DNA of 14,493 bases from Ardenticatenia bacterium (GTDB taxonomy: Bacteria > Chloroflexota > Anaerolineae > Aggregatilineales > Aggregatilineaceae), in assembly GCA_026984385.1 (NCBI GenBank), contig JALSSH010000208.1, positions 1-14,493 of the forward strand. Direction: 5' to 3'. Within the stretch, counting starts at the first letter, position 1, and every line of letters starts with the position of its first letter. This document shows, one piece after another, positions 6,989-14,105 of the stretch. The translations under genes and the position numbers were made by a program. The notes below the pieces were generated by a model, which was not told where the DNA came from, searched no databases, and saw only the letters and a program-made list of their open reading frames with translations.

Positions 6989-9421
6989 TCAATCCAGCTT
7001 CACGTTGCGCAGACGGAGGCTGTTCCCGATGACAAACACATCACTAAAAGCCATCGCCATCGCTGCCAAAATCGGGTGCAACTGGCGCAAAATCGGCGGC
7101 GCCCAACTGAACGGCGCTAAAATGCCCGCCGCCACAGGAATCAGAATCACGTTGTAGGCAAAGGCCCAAAACAGATTTTCCTTGATCGCGCGGACGGTCT
7201 TGCGGCTGAGCGCAATCGCGCGCACCACGCCGCGTAAATCGCCGCTGATCAGTGTCACGTCGGCGGTTTCCATCGCCACATCCGTCCCTGTGCCCAGCGC
7301 GATCCCGACGTCGGCTTGGGCCAACGCGGGCGCGTCGTTGATGCCGTCCCCCACCATGCCTACGCTATGTCCTTCTTCTTGCAAGCGACGCACATAGTCG
7401 GCCTTTTCGGCAGGCATGACCTGGGCAAAAACGCGGTCAATGCCCACCTCACGGGCGATAGCCTCAGCGGTGATGCGATTGTCGCCGGTCATCATCACGA
7501 CCAACAAACCCAACTCGTGCAAACGCTGCACAGCCTCCGCCGATCCCTCTTTGATCGTGTCAGCCAACGCGATCAAACCGCGCGCTTGCCCTTCCACCGC
7601 CACCCAAATTGCGGTTTTGGCCTCGCGCTGCAAACGCTCGGCGGCCTCGACCAACCCGTTAAGCACCACGCCATGCTCGGCCATCAAGGTCGCCGTGCCG
7701 AGCAGCACCGCTTGCCCATCCACTTGCGCCTGGACACCTTGGCCGGTCAGGGCGCTAAAGTCCTGCACGTTCAGCGAGGGCAACGCGCGTTCGTGTGCAG
7801 CACGGACGATAGCCTCGCCGAGCGGGTGCTCGCTCATGCGCTCCACGCTGGCCGCCAGTCGCAACAAAGCGTCCTCGGCCATACCGTCGGCGGTCACCAC
7901 ATCGGTGACGCTCGGCTCTCCGCGCGTGAGCGTGCCGGTTTTGTCCAACACAATCGCCGTGAGCTTATGTGCGCGTTCTAGCGCGGCACTGCTGCGGAAA
8001 AGGACGCCGTTTTCCGCGCCTTTGCCCAGCCCCACCATGATCGCGGTGGGTGTTGCCAAGCCCATCGCGCAAGGGCAAGCGATCACCAGCACGGCGATCA
8101 TGCGCACAAACGAGGGCGCAAACTCGCCGGTGACCCCAAGCCAGATCGCCAGTGTGATCAACGCCACCGCCACCACCAGCGGCACGAAGATCGCCGAAAC
8201 GCGGTCGGCCAGGCGTTGGATGGGCGCTTTGCTCCCTTGTGCTTCTTCCACCAAACGGATAATTTGAGCCAACGCGCTTTCGCTGCCCACCTTCTGGGCC
8301 TCGATGATCAGCACACCTTGCTTGTTGATCGTCGCGCCGATCGCGGTGTCACCGACGGCTTTGTCCACCGGCAGGCTTTCGCCGGTGATCATGCTTTCGT
8401 CTACGGCGCTTTGCCCTTCCAAAACCACGCCGTCAACGGGAATTTTTTCCCCCGGGCGCACAATCACACGGTCGCCGACGCGCACTTGTTCGATCGGAAT
8501 ATCGATCTCGTTGCCGTGCCGAACCACGCGCGCCATTTTCGCCTGCAAGCCGATCAGCGTCTTGATCGCGGCGCTGGTGCGCCCTTTGGCAATTGTTTCC
8601 ATCAGCCCGCCCAGCGTCACCAGCGTGATGATCGAGGCGGACGTTTCAAAGTAGACAAACCCACCGATCAGCCCCAGCGTCACCGCGACGCTGTAGAAGT
8701 AAGCCGCGCTCGAACCCATCGCCACCAGCACGTCCATATTGGCCGAGCCTGCACGAATGGATTTGTAGCCGCTGGTGTAGAAATCGCGTCCGGTCCAAAA
8801 CTGAACCGGCGTCGCCATCGCCCAGAAAAGCCCATTCATCCAATCGCTGTGTGCCCACGCGCCCAACAAGCCGAAGTCTCGCCCCATGCTGAGGAAAAAA
8901 AGCGGCAAAGTGAAGAGCGCGCCGACGATGACACGCTGCGTGTTGTGGCGCAACTCGGCTTCGCGGGCGGCGCGCTCCACGTCAACCAGCTCTTCATCGT
9001 CCACCGCCTCGATCACGCCGTAACCGACGCGCTCTACCGCTTCCGCCAACGCCGCCCGCGAAAGGCCCGGAATGGTCTTGACTTGGGCGTGCTCGGTGGC
9101 AAAGTTGACGTTTGCTTCCAGCACGCCTTCCACCTTGCGTAGTGCACGCTCAACGGTGGCCGCACAACTGGCGCAATCCATGCCGGTAATCGCCAAATCA
9201 AAGCTCTGTTCCGGCACGTCATAACCGGCCTTGCGCACACGCTCGACCACCTCGACAGGCGAAACAAGCGCCTCGTCATAGACCAAGTTCAGCCTTTCGC
9301 TGGCAAAATTCACACTGACATCTTGCACGCCTTCCAGTTTGCGCACATTGCGCTCAACAGTGGCGACACAGCTCGCACAATCCATGCCCACAACAGGCAG
9401 GGTTAAGCTCTTCTCACTCAT
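6989..9421 (-). CDS. copA: Cu(I)-exporting P1B-type ATPase with two metal-binding domains
   Basis: CopA pumps cytoplasmic Cu(I) outward using ATP. In the 810 residues: two N-terminal HMA domains with GMDCASC (C15/C18 and C83/C86); membrane helices from about 163; actuator motif TGES (347-350); the CPC ion site (449-451); phosphorylation DKTGT (D493); the P1B-specific HP (532-533); TGDN (645-648); hinge GDGINDAP (691-698); and YN with Pro four residues on (756-762), typical of Cu(I) pumps. The last helix reads MAFSD instead of the usual M..SS, so one usual metal ligand position is Asp. Start ATG at 9421 with AGGAG five bases upstream. It is the third gene of the csoR operon. Close relatives handling Ag(I) share these motifs. 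Confidence 0.96.
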   Translation of the reverse strand: MSEKSLTLPVVGMDCASCVATVERNVRKLEGVQDVSVNFASERLNLVYDEALVSPVEVVERVRKAGYDVPEQSFDLAITGMDCASCAATVERALRKVEGVLEANVNFATEHAQVKTIPGLSRAALAEAVERVGYGVIEAVDDEELVDVERAAREAELRHNTQRVIVGALFTLPLFFLSMGRDFGLLGAWAHSDWMNGLFWAMATPVQFWTGRDFYTSGYKSIRAGSANMDVLVAMGSSAAYFYSVAVTLGLIGGFVYFETSASIITLVTLGGLMETIAKGRTSAAIKTLIGLQAKMARVVRHGNEIDIPIEQVRVGDRVIVRPGEKIPVDGVVLEGQSAVDESMITGESLPVDKAVGDTAIGATINKQGVLIIEAQKVGSESALAQIIRLVEEAQGSKAPIQRLADRVSAIFVPLVVAVALITLAIWLGVTGEFAPSFVRMIAVLVIACPCAMGLATPTAIMVGLGKGAENGVLFRSSAALERAHKLTAIVLDKTGTLTRGEPSVTDVVTADGMAEDALLRLAASVERMSEHPLGEAIVRAAHERALPSLNVQDFSALTGQGVQAQVDGQAVLLGTATLMAEHGVVLNGLVEAAERLQREAKTAIWVAVEGQARGLIALADTIKEGSAEAVQRLHELGLLVVMMTGDNRITAEAIAREVGIDRVFAQVMPAEKADYVRRLQEEGHSVGMVGDGINDAPALAQADVGIALGTGTDVAMETADVTLISGDLRGVVRAIALSRKTVRAIKENLFWAFAYNVILIPVAAGILAPFSWAPPILRQLHPILAAMAMAFSDVFVIGNSLRLRNVKLD

Positions 9422-9459
9422 GGATACTCCTCAGTTCCTTACGGGTAGCGGCCTTATTT

Positions 9460-9669
9460 TTACGCCTCGGCAGGCGGGTAATTGATCTCGGTCAACAGCG
9501 CTTTGATCTGTTCCCAGCTTGCGGGCGTGTCCCACTCCACCGTCACCTGACGGGTTTCGACGTCGGCCTGGACACGCTGCACGCCGTCCAGTTCGCCGAC
9601 TTCGCGTTGGATGGTCATGGTGCAATGGTGGCAAGAGATATTCGGCACTTCAAACGTTTTGCTTGGCAT
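9460..9669 (-). CDS. copZ: CopZ-like copper chaperone (single HMA domain)
   Basis: A 69-residue protein consisting of one heavy-metal-associated domain. The metal site is ISCHHC (C13/C16) followed by TMTIQREVGELDGV; the family usually has a Met before the first Cys pair (MxCxxC), replaced here by N-I-S. It would bind Cu(I) and hand it to CopA or CsoR. The ATG at 9669 is preferred: GGAGAG precedes it at suitable distance and the domain begins right after it; an in-frame start at 9714 would add a 15-residue tail outside the domain. It lies 38 bp upstream of copA and 69 bp downstream of csoR. Confidence 0.9.
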   Translation of the reverse strand: MPSKTFEVPNISCHHCTMTIQREVGELDGVQRVQADVETRQVTVEWDTPASWEQIKALLTEINYPPAEA

Positions 9670-9738
9670 GTTCTTCTCTCCGAGATGCGATACGATGCGC
9701 AGTTCGATCCACATAGTGACAAGGGAAAGCGGCTTGCT

Positions 9739-10014
9739 TCACTTGTCTTGATAGCGGAACACCTCAACAACTTCTTTGAGCATTCGCTCTCGTTCGGCTG
9801 GGTCGTCGCCCTGGATGGCCGTAGTAACGCACGTGCGCAGATGCGAATCCAAAATGCTTTCGCTCACACGCGCCAGAGCGGTTTGGGCGGCTTGAATTTG
9901 CTTGATCACGTCAATGCAATAGCGTTCCTCCTCCAACATGCGGACAATGCCGTTAACGTGTCCGGCGATGCTCTTTAGCCGGTGAATGGCGTCAGCGCGC
10001 GTTTCTTCGTCCAT
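9739..10014 (-). CDS. csoR: CsoR-family copper-sensing transcriptional repressor
   Basis: CsoR is an all-helical tetrameric repressor released from DNA by Cu(I). The 91-residue protein (from ATG 10014) has the Cu(I) triad at the correct spacing: C33 in ERYCIDVIKQI, then H58 and C62 in HLRTC (25 and 4 residues apart, as in characterised CsoR). RLKSIAGHVNGIVRML at residues 12-27 is the usual N-terminal helix. The start is set by GAGGAGGAG about 10 bases upstream; longer starts at 10041 or 10122 would place the ribosome site and promoter inside the gene. First gene of the csoR-copZ-copA operon, so it is predicted to repress itself and the two genes below it. Related RcnR/FrmR proteins have a different ligand set. 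Confidence 0.94.
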   Translation of the reverse strand: MDEETRADAIHRLKSIAGHVNGIVRMLEEERYCIDVIKQIQAAQTALARVSESILDSHLRTCVTTAIQGDDPAERERMLKEVVEVFRYQDK

Positions 10015-10046
10015 CGTGGATATGCTCCTCCTCAACATTGCCCCCG

Positions 10047-10065
10047 ACCCCCTGGGTGGGGGGGT
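10047..10065 (-). promoter_or_regulatory. Candidate CsoR operator
   Basis: ACCCCC (10047-10052) and GGGGGT (10060-10065) form an inverted repeat across seven bases, inside a longer C-tract/G-tract stretch (10041-10065). CsoR-type operators are characteristically runs of C and G in inverted orientation. It lies between the -10 box (10072-10077) and the csoR ribosome site, overlapping the expected transcription start, a position suited to repression. Binding is inferred. Confidence 0.65.
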
Positions 10066-10071
10066 GCTCAA

Positions 10072-10100
10072 AATATAGCAGGGTTGCGCCCGCTTGCCAA
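10072..10100 (-). promoter_or_regulatory. Promoter of the csoR-copZ-copA operon
   Basis: Read on the minus strand: -35 TTGGCA (10100-10095), 17-bp spacer, -10 TATATT (10077-10072). Both boxes are close to the sigma-70 consensus and the spacing is ideal. The csoR ATG lies 57 bases downstream of the -10 box. Confidence 0.8.
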
Positions 10101-10145
10101 GCTCGAAGCTCTTGAAACACAAACGGAAGCTAGGGCAAACAGCGC

Positions 10146-10178
10146 AAAAAAGCGGAGGAGCACGTCGCTTCTCCGCTT
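10146..10178 (-). terminator. Rho-independent terminator of the DUF1800-DUF1501 operon
   Basis: On the minus strand AAGCGGAG (10178-10171) pairs with CTCCGCTT (10157-10150), a 13-base loop between them, and the descending arm runs into six T residues (10151-10146). It lies about 28 bases after the stop of the secreted repeat protein and separates it from the csoR promoter. Confidence 0.8.
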
Positions 10179-10206
10179 GGTCGTGCGATTATCCGAAAGA
10201 TATGGG

Positions 10207-11010
10207 TTAGGGCGCGGTTTCCAAGATTGTGCCCTCGGCAATGTTCACGACGGCATGGAAAAGCTCTTGACCGCCCGCGACAAATTCCACGCTATAGACG
10301 TTTTCCTCCATCGGCTCAACGTAAGTCGTCCAATCGTCGTGCCCGTCCAGCGCATCCCAAACACCTTCGGACTCATAGGCCAACGCGACCGCCTCATCCC
10401 GATTAGCGCGCTCGCGCCGCTCGGCTTCCATCTCGTTCGCGTCATAAAGATCGTCCAACACGAGCACTTGTTCGCCCGCGTCGTTGGTGTCCACACTCAC
10501 AATTGCCACGTAGTGGTCCAGACCGTGCATAAAGTCAACGTACCAATGCGCTTCCCAGCGGTCATAGTCCGTCCAGATATCCCATTGGCTCGGGTCACCC
10601 AAAAGCGTTTGCACTTCGGCGTCGTCCAGCGCGTATTGCTGCACGCGGGGTTGCCATGTGGCATACTCTTCAGCAGAAAGCGGACGCGGCACAAAACTTT
10701 CGCTGATCTCGCCGGTTTGGATGTTGACCAGGGCGTTGCCCAGCCATTCATCCGCAGCCTCGCTCCAAAACTCCACATACCACCAATCGCCGTCGTTTTG
10801 CTCTGCCCAGCCTTGCCAGTCCGGATACGTTGCCAGGAAGTCCGCGAACTGGTCGGAAGCCGCGACCAGTTGAATCGCCAATGCCGCTTGGGGGTCTTGC
10901 GGGTCGTCTTGCGCACGGGCTACACCCCTCGCCCAAGCACCGAACAACAGCGCGCCGACAAGTGCCAAGAAAAGCGCGCGACTTGTGAATTTTTGCCATC
11001 GTTTGCTCAT
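10207..11010 (-). CDS. Secreted protein of three related acidic, Trp-rich repeats
   Basis: Unrecognised protein of 267 residues. It begins with a Sec signal peptide: basic MSKRWQKFTSR, hydrophobic residues 12-26, likely cleavage ARA|QDD after residue 33. The mature part is acidic and built of three divergent units, about residues 42-104, 125-189 and 203-265. Each has a helical start, an acidic Trp-containing turn (DWQGW, QWDIWTDYD, HDDWTTY), a strand of W/Y-x-V-x-F type (WWYVEF, HWYVDF, YSVEF) and a strand like ALVNIQTGEI or AVVNIAEGTI. This resembles a PepSY-like alpha-beta pattern, but that is only a resemblance. ATG 11010 is chosen because AAGGGGA precedes it; a longer frame to 11190 would overlap DUF1501. 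Last gene of the operon, 11 bp after the DUF1501 gene. Confidence 0.85.
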   Translation of the reverse strand: MSKRWQKFTSRALFLALVGALLFGAWARGVARAQDDPQDPQAALAIQLVAASDQFADFLATYPDWQGWAEQNDGDWWYVEFWSEAADEWLGNALVNIQTGEISESFVPRPLSAEEYATWQPRVQQYALDDAEVQTLLGDPSQWDIWTDYDRWEAHWYVDFMHGLDHYVAIVSVDTNDAGEQVLVLDDLYDANEMEAERRERANRDEAVALAYESEGVWDALDGHDDWTTYVEPMEENVYSVEFVAGGQELFHAVVNIAEGTILETAP

Positions 11011-11021
11011 TTTTCGTCCCC

Positions 11022-12296
11022 TTATGCAGACGTGATCAAGCCCAACGGGTTCGGGGTGTACTGAGGGAAAACAAACGCCAAATCGTCGTTGCCCAAACGG
11101 TGTTGAACGATTTCCGCCAGCACATCGCGGTAGTCGGTGGTGATCGCTAAATCGCCCTCGCGCAATGCTTCCGGCGCCAGAGTAGGCCATTGGGTGAGAA
11201 CCTGCCCGCCTTGCACACCACCGCCCATCAGCAACATAAAGTTACCGTGTCCGTGATCCGTTCCGGCGTTGGCGTTTTCGGCTACGCGCCGCCCGAATTC
11301 GCTCATAGTGACCACCGTCACATTGCGCATCCGTTCGCCCAGGTCGGCGTATAGCGCGGCCAACCCTTGCGCGTAGATCGCCAATTGGTTAGCGAAGTAG
11401 CCCTCGCGCGCGCCCTCGTTTTCGTGCGTGTCCCAGCCGCCCAGGTCTATGCAAGCCACTTCCAGCCCCACGTCGGCTTTGATCAATCGCGCTACTTGCC
11501 GCAACGCCAAGCCGAAATCTTCATTGTCGTTGGGGTAACTCGCGCCGTTGGCCGGTTGGTAGCCCGCCACGCTGAGCGCTTCCAACTCTTCCAAAGCAGA
11601 AAAAGCGATTCGCGCTTGTTTTTCCAGGGCGGTTGTGGGCGCGTCAATCGCGTAAAGCTGGCCCAACAGACGGCGCAGCTCTTGTAGCTGATCTTCTCGC
11701 CCGCTGAAGTGAAAATCGGCAATCGAACGCAACGCCAGCGGTGAGAATTGCCCCTGAAGCGAGGTCGGCACTTGCGCGCCGATGCCCACAGCACGGAACG
11801 GTGAGCCGTTACGCGCGGCGGTTGCTTGCAGATGGCGATTAAGCCATCCCTGACCGGTCGTTTTGTCGTCCGGCGTGCCATATTCCATGAAAAGCTGTGC
11901 GTCAAAGTGTGAGCGCGTTTCGCTGGTAAGACCGGTGGCGTGCACAAAGGCCAGCGCGCCGTCGTCATAAAGTTCTTTGAGCGGCGCGAGCGATGGGTGC
12001 AGCCCAAAATAGCCGTCCAGTTCCAAGGCGGCGCCCTGCCCTGCTCCCGGCTCGGGGATGCTGAGGGTCGGGCGCGGTACGTAGTAGTTCGCGCCGTCGC
12101 CGTAGGGCACAACGGCGCTCAGCCCGTCCATGCCACCGCGCAAAAAAACGCAGATGAGCGTGTTTCCGCTGGCTTGCGCGGGCGTCTGGGCGAAGGCCAG
12201 GCGCGGCATCCAGCGTGGCAACAACGCCAAGCTGACCCCCACCACGCCGATCTTGGTCATTTTTTCGAGGAAATCGCGGCGTGTCGTGTCATTCAT
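11022..12296 (-). CDS. DUF1501 family protein with twin-arginine signal
   Basis: The 424-residue protein starts with TTRRDFLEK (R6/R7), a Tat signal, then a hydrophobic segment and a likely LAFA|QT cleavage after residue 36. DUF1501 marks are clear: LICVFLRGGMDGLSAVVPYGD just after the signal (in two adjoining parts), GLHPSLAPLKELYDDGALAFVHATG, and near the C-terminus TMSEFGRRVAENANAGTDHGHGN. The family is related in fold to alkaline phosphatase/sulfatase-like proteins, but no activity is established. The conserved D/H residues of TDHGHG may bind metal. GGAGGA lies about 8 bases ahead of the ATG. It follows the DUF1800 gene by 16 bp, the usual pairing, and probably forms a folded export pair with it. 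Confidence 0.94.
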   Translation of the reverse strand: MNDTTRRDFLEKMTKIGVVGVSLALLPRWMPRLAFAQTPAQASGNTLICVFLRGGMDGLSAVVPYGDGANYYVPRPTLSIPEPGAGQGAALELDGYFGLHPSLAPLKELYDDGALAFVHATGLTSETRSHFDAQLFMEYGTPDDKTTGQGWLNRHLQATAARNGSPFRAVGIGAQVPTSLQGQFSPLALRSIADFHFSGREDQLQELRRLLGQLYAIDAPTTALEKQARIAFSALEELEALSVAGYQPANGASYPNDNEDFGLALRQVARLIKADVGLEVACIDLGGWDTHENEGAREGYFANQLAIYAQGLAALYADLGERMRNVTVVTMSEFGRRVAENANAGTDHGHGNFMLLMGGGVQGGQVLTQWPTLAPEALREGDLAITTDYRDVLAEIVQHRLGNDDLAFVFPQYTPNPLGLITSA

Positions 12297-12312
12297 CAGA
12301 TTATCCTCCGCA

Positions 12313-13797
12313 CTAACGCCACTGATACGCGGGCGACGAGAGCATCAATTGGTAAAGCGACGCCAACTTGCGCGCCAGCAAATGCCGCGTGACCGGTGTT
12401 TCCGCGCCCGCGCCGTCTGCCGCAAAGTTGACAAAAGGCGCGCGCACTTCTTCCGTCAACGGCGCGCCGAAGACTTGGCTCGCCACCGCGTCCACCAGCT
12501 CCCCGACCGTTTGCGGTTGGCCGATGCGCGTATAAAGCTCGGTGGGGAGATTTTCCCACTCGTGGCTATAGGCAGTGTGCGTTAGGTATGCTGCAGCGTT
12601 CCAGCGTGCCACCAGCCCGCCGGTGCTCATCCACCGTTCGGCGCGGTCCGGATAGCCGTCCGGCGGCAACCAGCCGAGAGGCGTTTGCCCCAGCGTCTTG
12701 AGCAGTTGCTCCAGCTCCCAAAACTCCGAGATTTGCGTGCCGGTGGCGCGCAGCGCGCCGATGAAAAAGTCCAACGGGCGGCGCAGCTTTTGCCCGACGG
12801 ATTGCAAAAACTCTTGCGAGGTGAGAATATGCCGCATCACTTGGCGGATGTCGCCGTCGGTTTGCTGCCAAACGGCGGTGGTGCTTTCCACCAAACTTTG
12901 GGGCGGGTCGTCGGCCACAAAGCGGATGCACAGCTTGCGAGAAAGAAAGCGCGCGGTTGAGGGGTGATTGACGGCCAAGTCAATCGCGTGCAAACCGTCT
13001 TCGATACCACGACCGGCGGGCAGTGTGTGCCCCAGCACGTGTTTTTCGCCGTCATCGTGCATCTCCGGGTCGAAGTAGAAACCGGTCTTTGTCCCATCGT
13101 GCACCGTCCAGCCGGTCAGGGCGCGCGCCACCTCCTTGACGTCGGTTTCGGTATAGCCGCCGTCCACGCCCAGCGTGTGCAGCTCCAAAAGCTCACGCCC
13201 GTAGTTTTCGTTGGGATGCTCGGCTTCGCTGATATAGTTATCCAGATACATCAGCATAGCCGGGCTTTTGGCCGAAGCGAAGATCAAGTCGCGGAATTTG
13301 CCCAGCGCGTGCTTGCGCAGCACCTCGCGATCATAAATGACCCGATCAACGACAAAATCGTCGCCCGCGACGTTGAGATGGTCGGCCCAAAAGTCTACCA
13401 TGCGCTCCAACAACTGGCGCTTGCTGTATACGGCGCGGATCACCACGCCTTTCACCAACGCCTGATAGCTTCGTCCCTCCGTCTCGTCCAGCGCGTAGAG
13501 CGTGTGCCGATCCATTTGCAACACCGGCAATAGGCGCAAACGCGCCTCCGTCTCGGCGTCGTCTATCGTTTCGGGGTGGAGTTGTTCGTCCAAGTAGGCT
13601 TCATAGCCCATCGCTTCGGCGCGCGCCAATTCTTCCGGACGCACGCCCCAGGTGATGCGGTTGAGCAGATGCCAGGTGGGGTTGGCGGCTACTGCGCGCA
13701 AATGAGCGCGCGGGGGTGGTGTCCACCGCTGCATCGTTCCCCCCAGCAACGCCGCTCCGCTGAGTTTGAAGAAAGTACGTCGTGAAACTTGCATCAT
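12313..13797 (-). CDS. DUF1800 family protein with twin-arginine signal
   Basis: The protein (about 494 residues from ATG 13797) opens with VSRRTFFKLSGAALLGG, a clear Tat signal. The DUF1800 domain follows: WHLLNRITWGVRPEELARAEAMG, AYLDEQLHPE, ADHLNVAGDD, then the most conserved part ENYGRELLELHTLG and TETDVKEVARALTGW, and FLSRKLCIRFV. Function is unknown; family members occur with DUF1501 in many aerobic and environmental bacteria. Start choice: a TTG at 13809 is possible, but GAGCGAGG fits best with the ATG at 13797 or the adjacent one at 13794. First gene of a three-gene operon; only weak promoter-like sequence (TATACA near 13852 on this strand) was seen upstream. Likely exported folded through a TatC such as that at 4679-5470. 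Confidence 0.93.
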   Translation of the reverse strand: MMQVSRRTFFKLSGAALLGGTMQRWTPPPRAHLRAVAANPTWHLLNRITWGVRPEELARAEAMGYEAYLDEQLHPETIDDAETEARLRLLPVLQMDRHTLYALDETEGRSYQALVKGVVIRAVYSKRQLLERMVDFWADHLNVAGDDFVVDRVIYDREVLRKHALGKFRDLIFASAKSPAMLMYLDNYISEAEHPNENYGRELLELHTLGVDGGYTETDVKEVARALTGWTVHDGTKTGFYFDPEMHDDGEKHVLGHTLPAGRGIEDGLHAIDLAVNHPSTARFLSRKLCIRFVADDPPQSLVESTTAVWQQTDGDIRQVMRHILTSQEFLQSVGQKLRRPLDFFIGALRATGTQISEFWELEQLLKTLGQTPLGWLPPDGYPDRAERWMSTGGLVARWNAAAYLTHTAYSHEWENLPTELYTRIGQPQTVGELVDAVASQVFGAPLTEEVRAPFVNFAADGAGAETPVTRHLLARKLASLYQLMLSSPAYQWR

Positions 13798-13809
13798 GGC
13801 CTCGCTCAA

Positions 13810-14105
13810 ACTAAGCCAACGTCAGAGCACGGCGCACCAAAGCACGCCATGTATAGTTTCAATGTATCAGAAAAGTGCGCAGCGCGATAAACCAAACGGG
13901 CACATCTCACGTAAAAAGCTGTAGAAATTTTGTTACCGGCCCTTTACATATTCCCTTATGCTTGGGTCTGCACGTGCGGGGTGGGAGATAAGCGCTCACC
14001 GTGCGAAAATAAAGCAGCGCGTGGAAGGATCGTGCAACGCCGACCCGCTCACTGCATCTAACCAGCGTCGAGCGGTGCGATTGGAAGCCAAAGGAGCAAA
14101 ACACC
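13810..14105. other. Divergent intergenic region between the DUF1800 operon and the thioredoxin-like gene
   Basis: About 300 bases without a gene, more AT-rich around 13850-13960 than its surroundings. It must hold promoters for both directions, yet no strong pair of -35/-10 boxes was found: TATACA on the minus strand near 13852 and TTTACATATT on the plus strand (13943-13952) are the best AT-rich candidates. The plus-strand gene has a good AAGGAG ribosome site at 14091-14096. Confidence 0.5.

Noticed and set aside
5751..6992. 413-codon minus-strand open frame opposite the cPGS-like gene
   Set aside because: No family resemblance; His/Arg-rich composition typical of antisense frames, and it runs through the cloverleaf and the copA stop.
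8216..9142. 308-codon plus-strand frame opposite copA
   Set aside because: Antisense shadow of an unmistakable P-type ATPase.
9982..11064. 360-codon plus-strand open frame over csoR leader and the repeat protein
   Set aside because: Overlaps a promoter, terminator and a protein with signal peptide and internal repeats on the other strand; no domain of its own.
11011..11190. Upstream start for the secreted repeat protein
   Set aside because: It would overlap the DUF1501 gene by about 170 bases and bury the signal peptide; a good ribosome site fits 11010.
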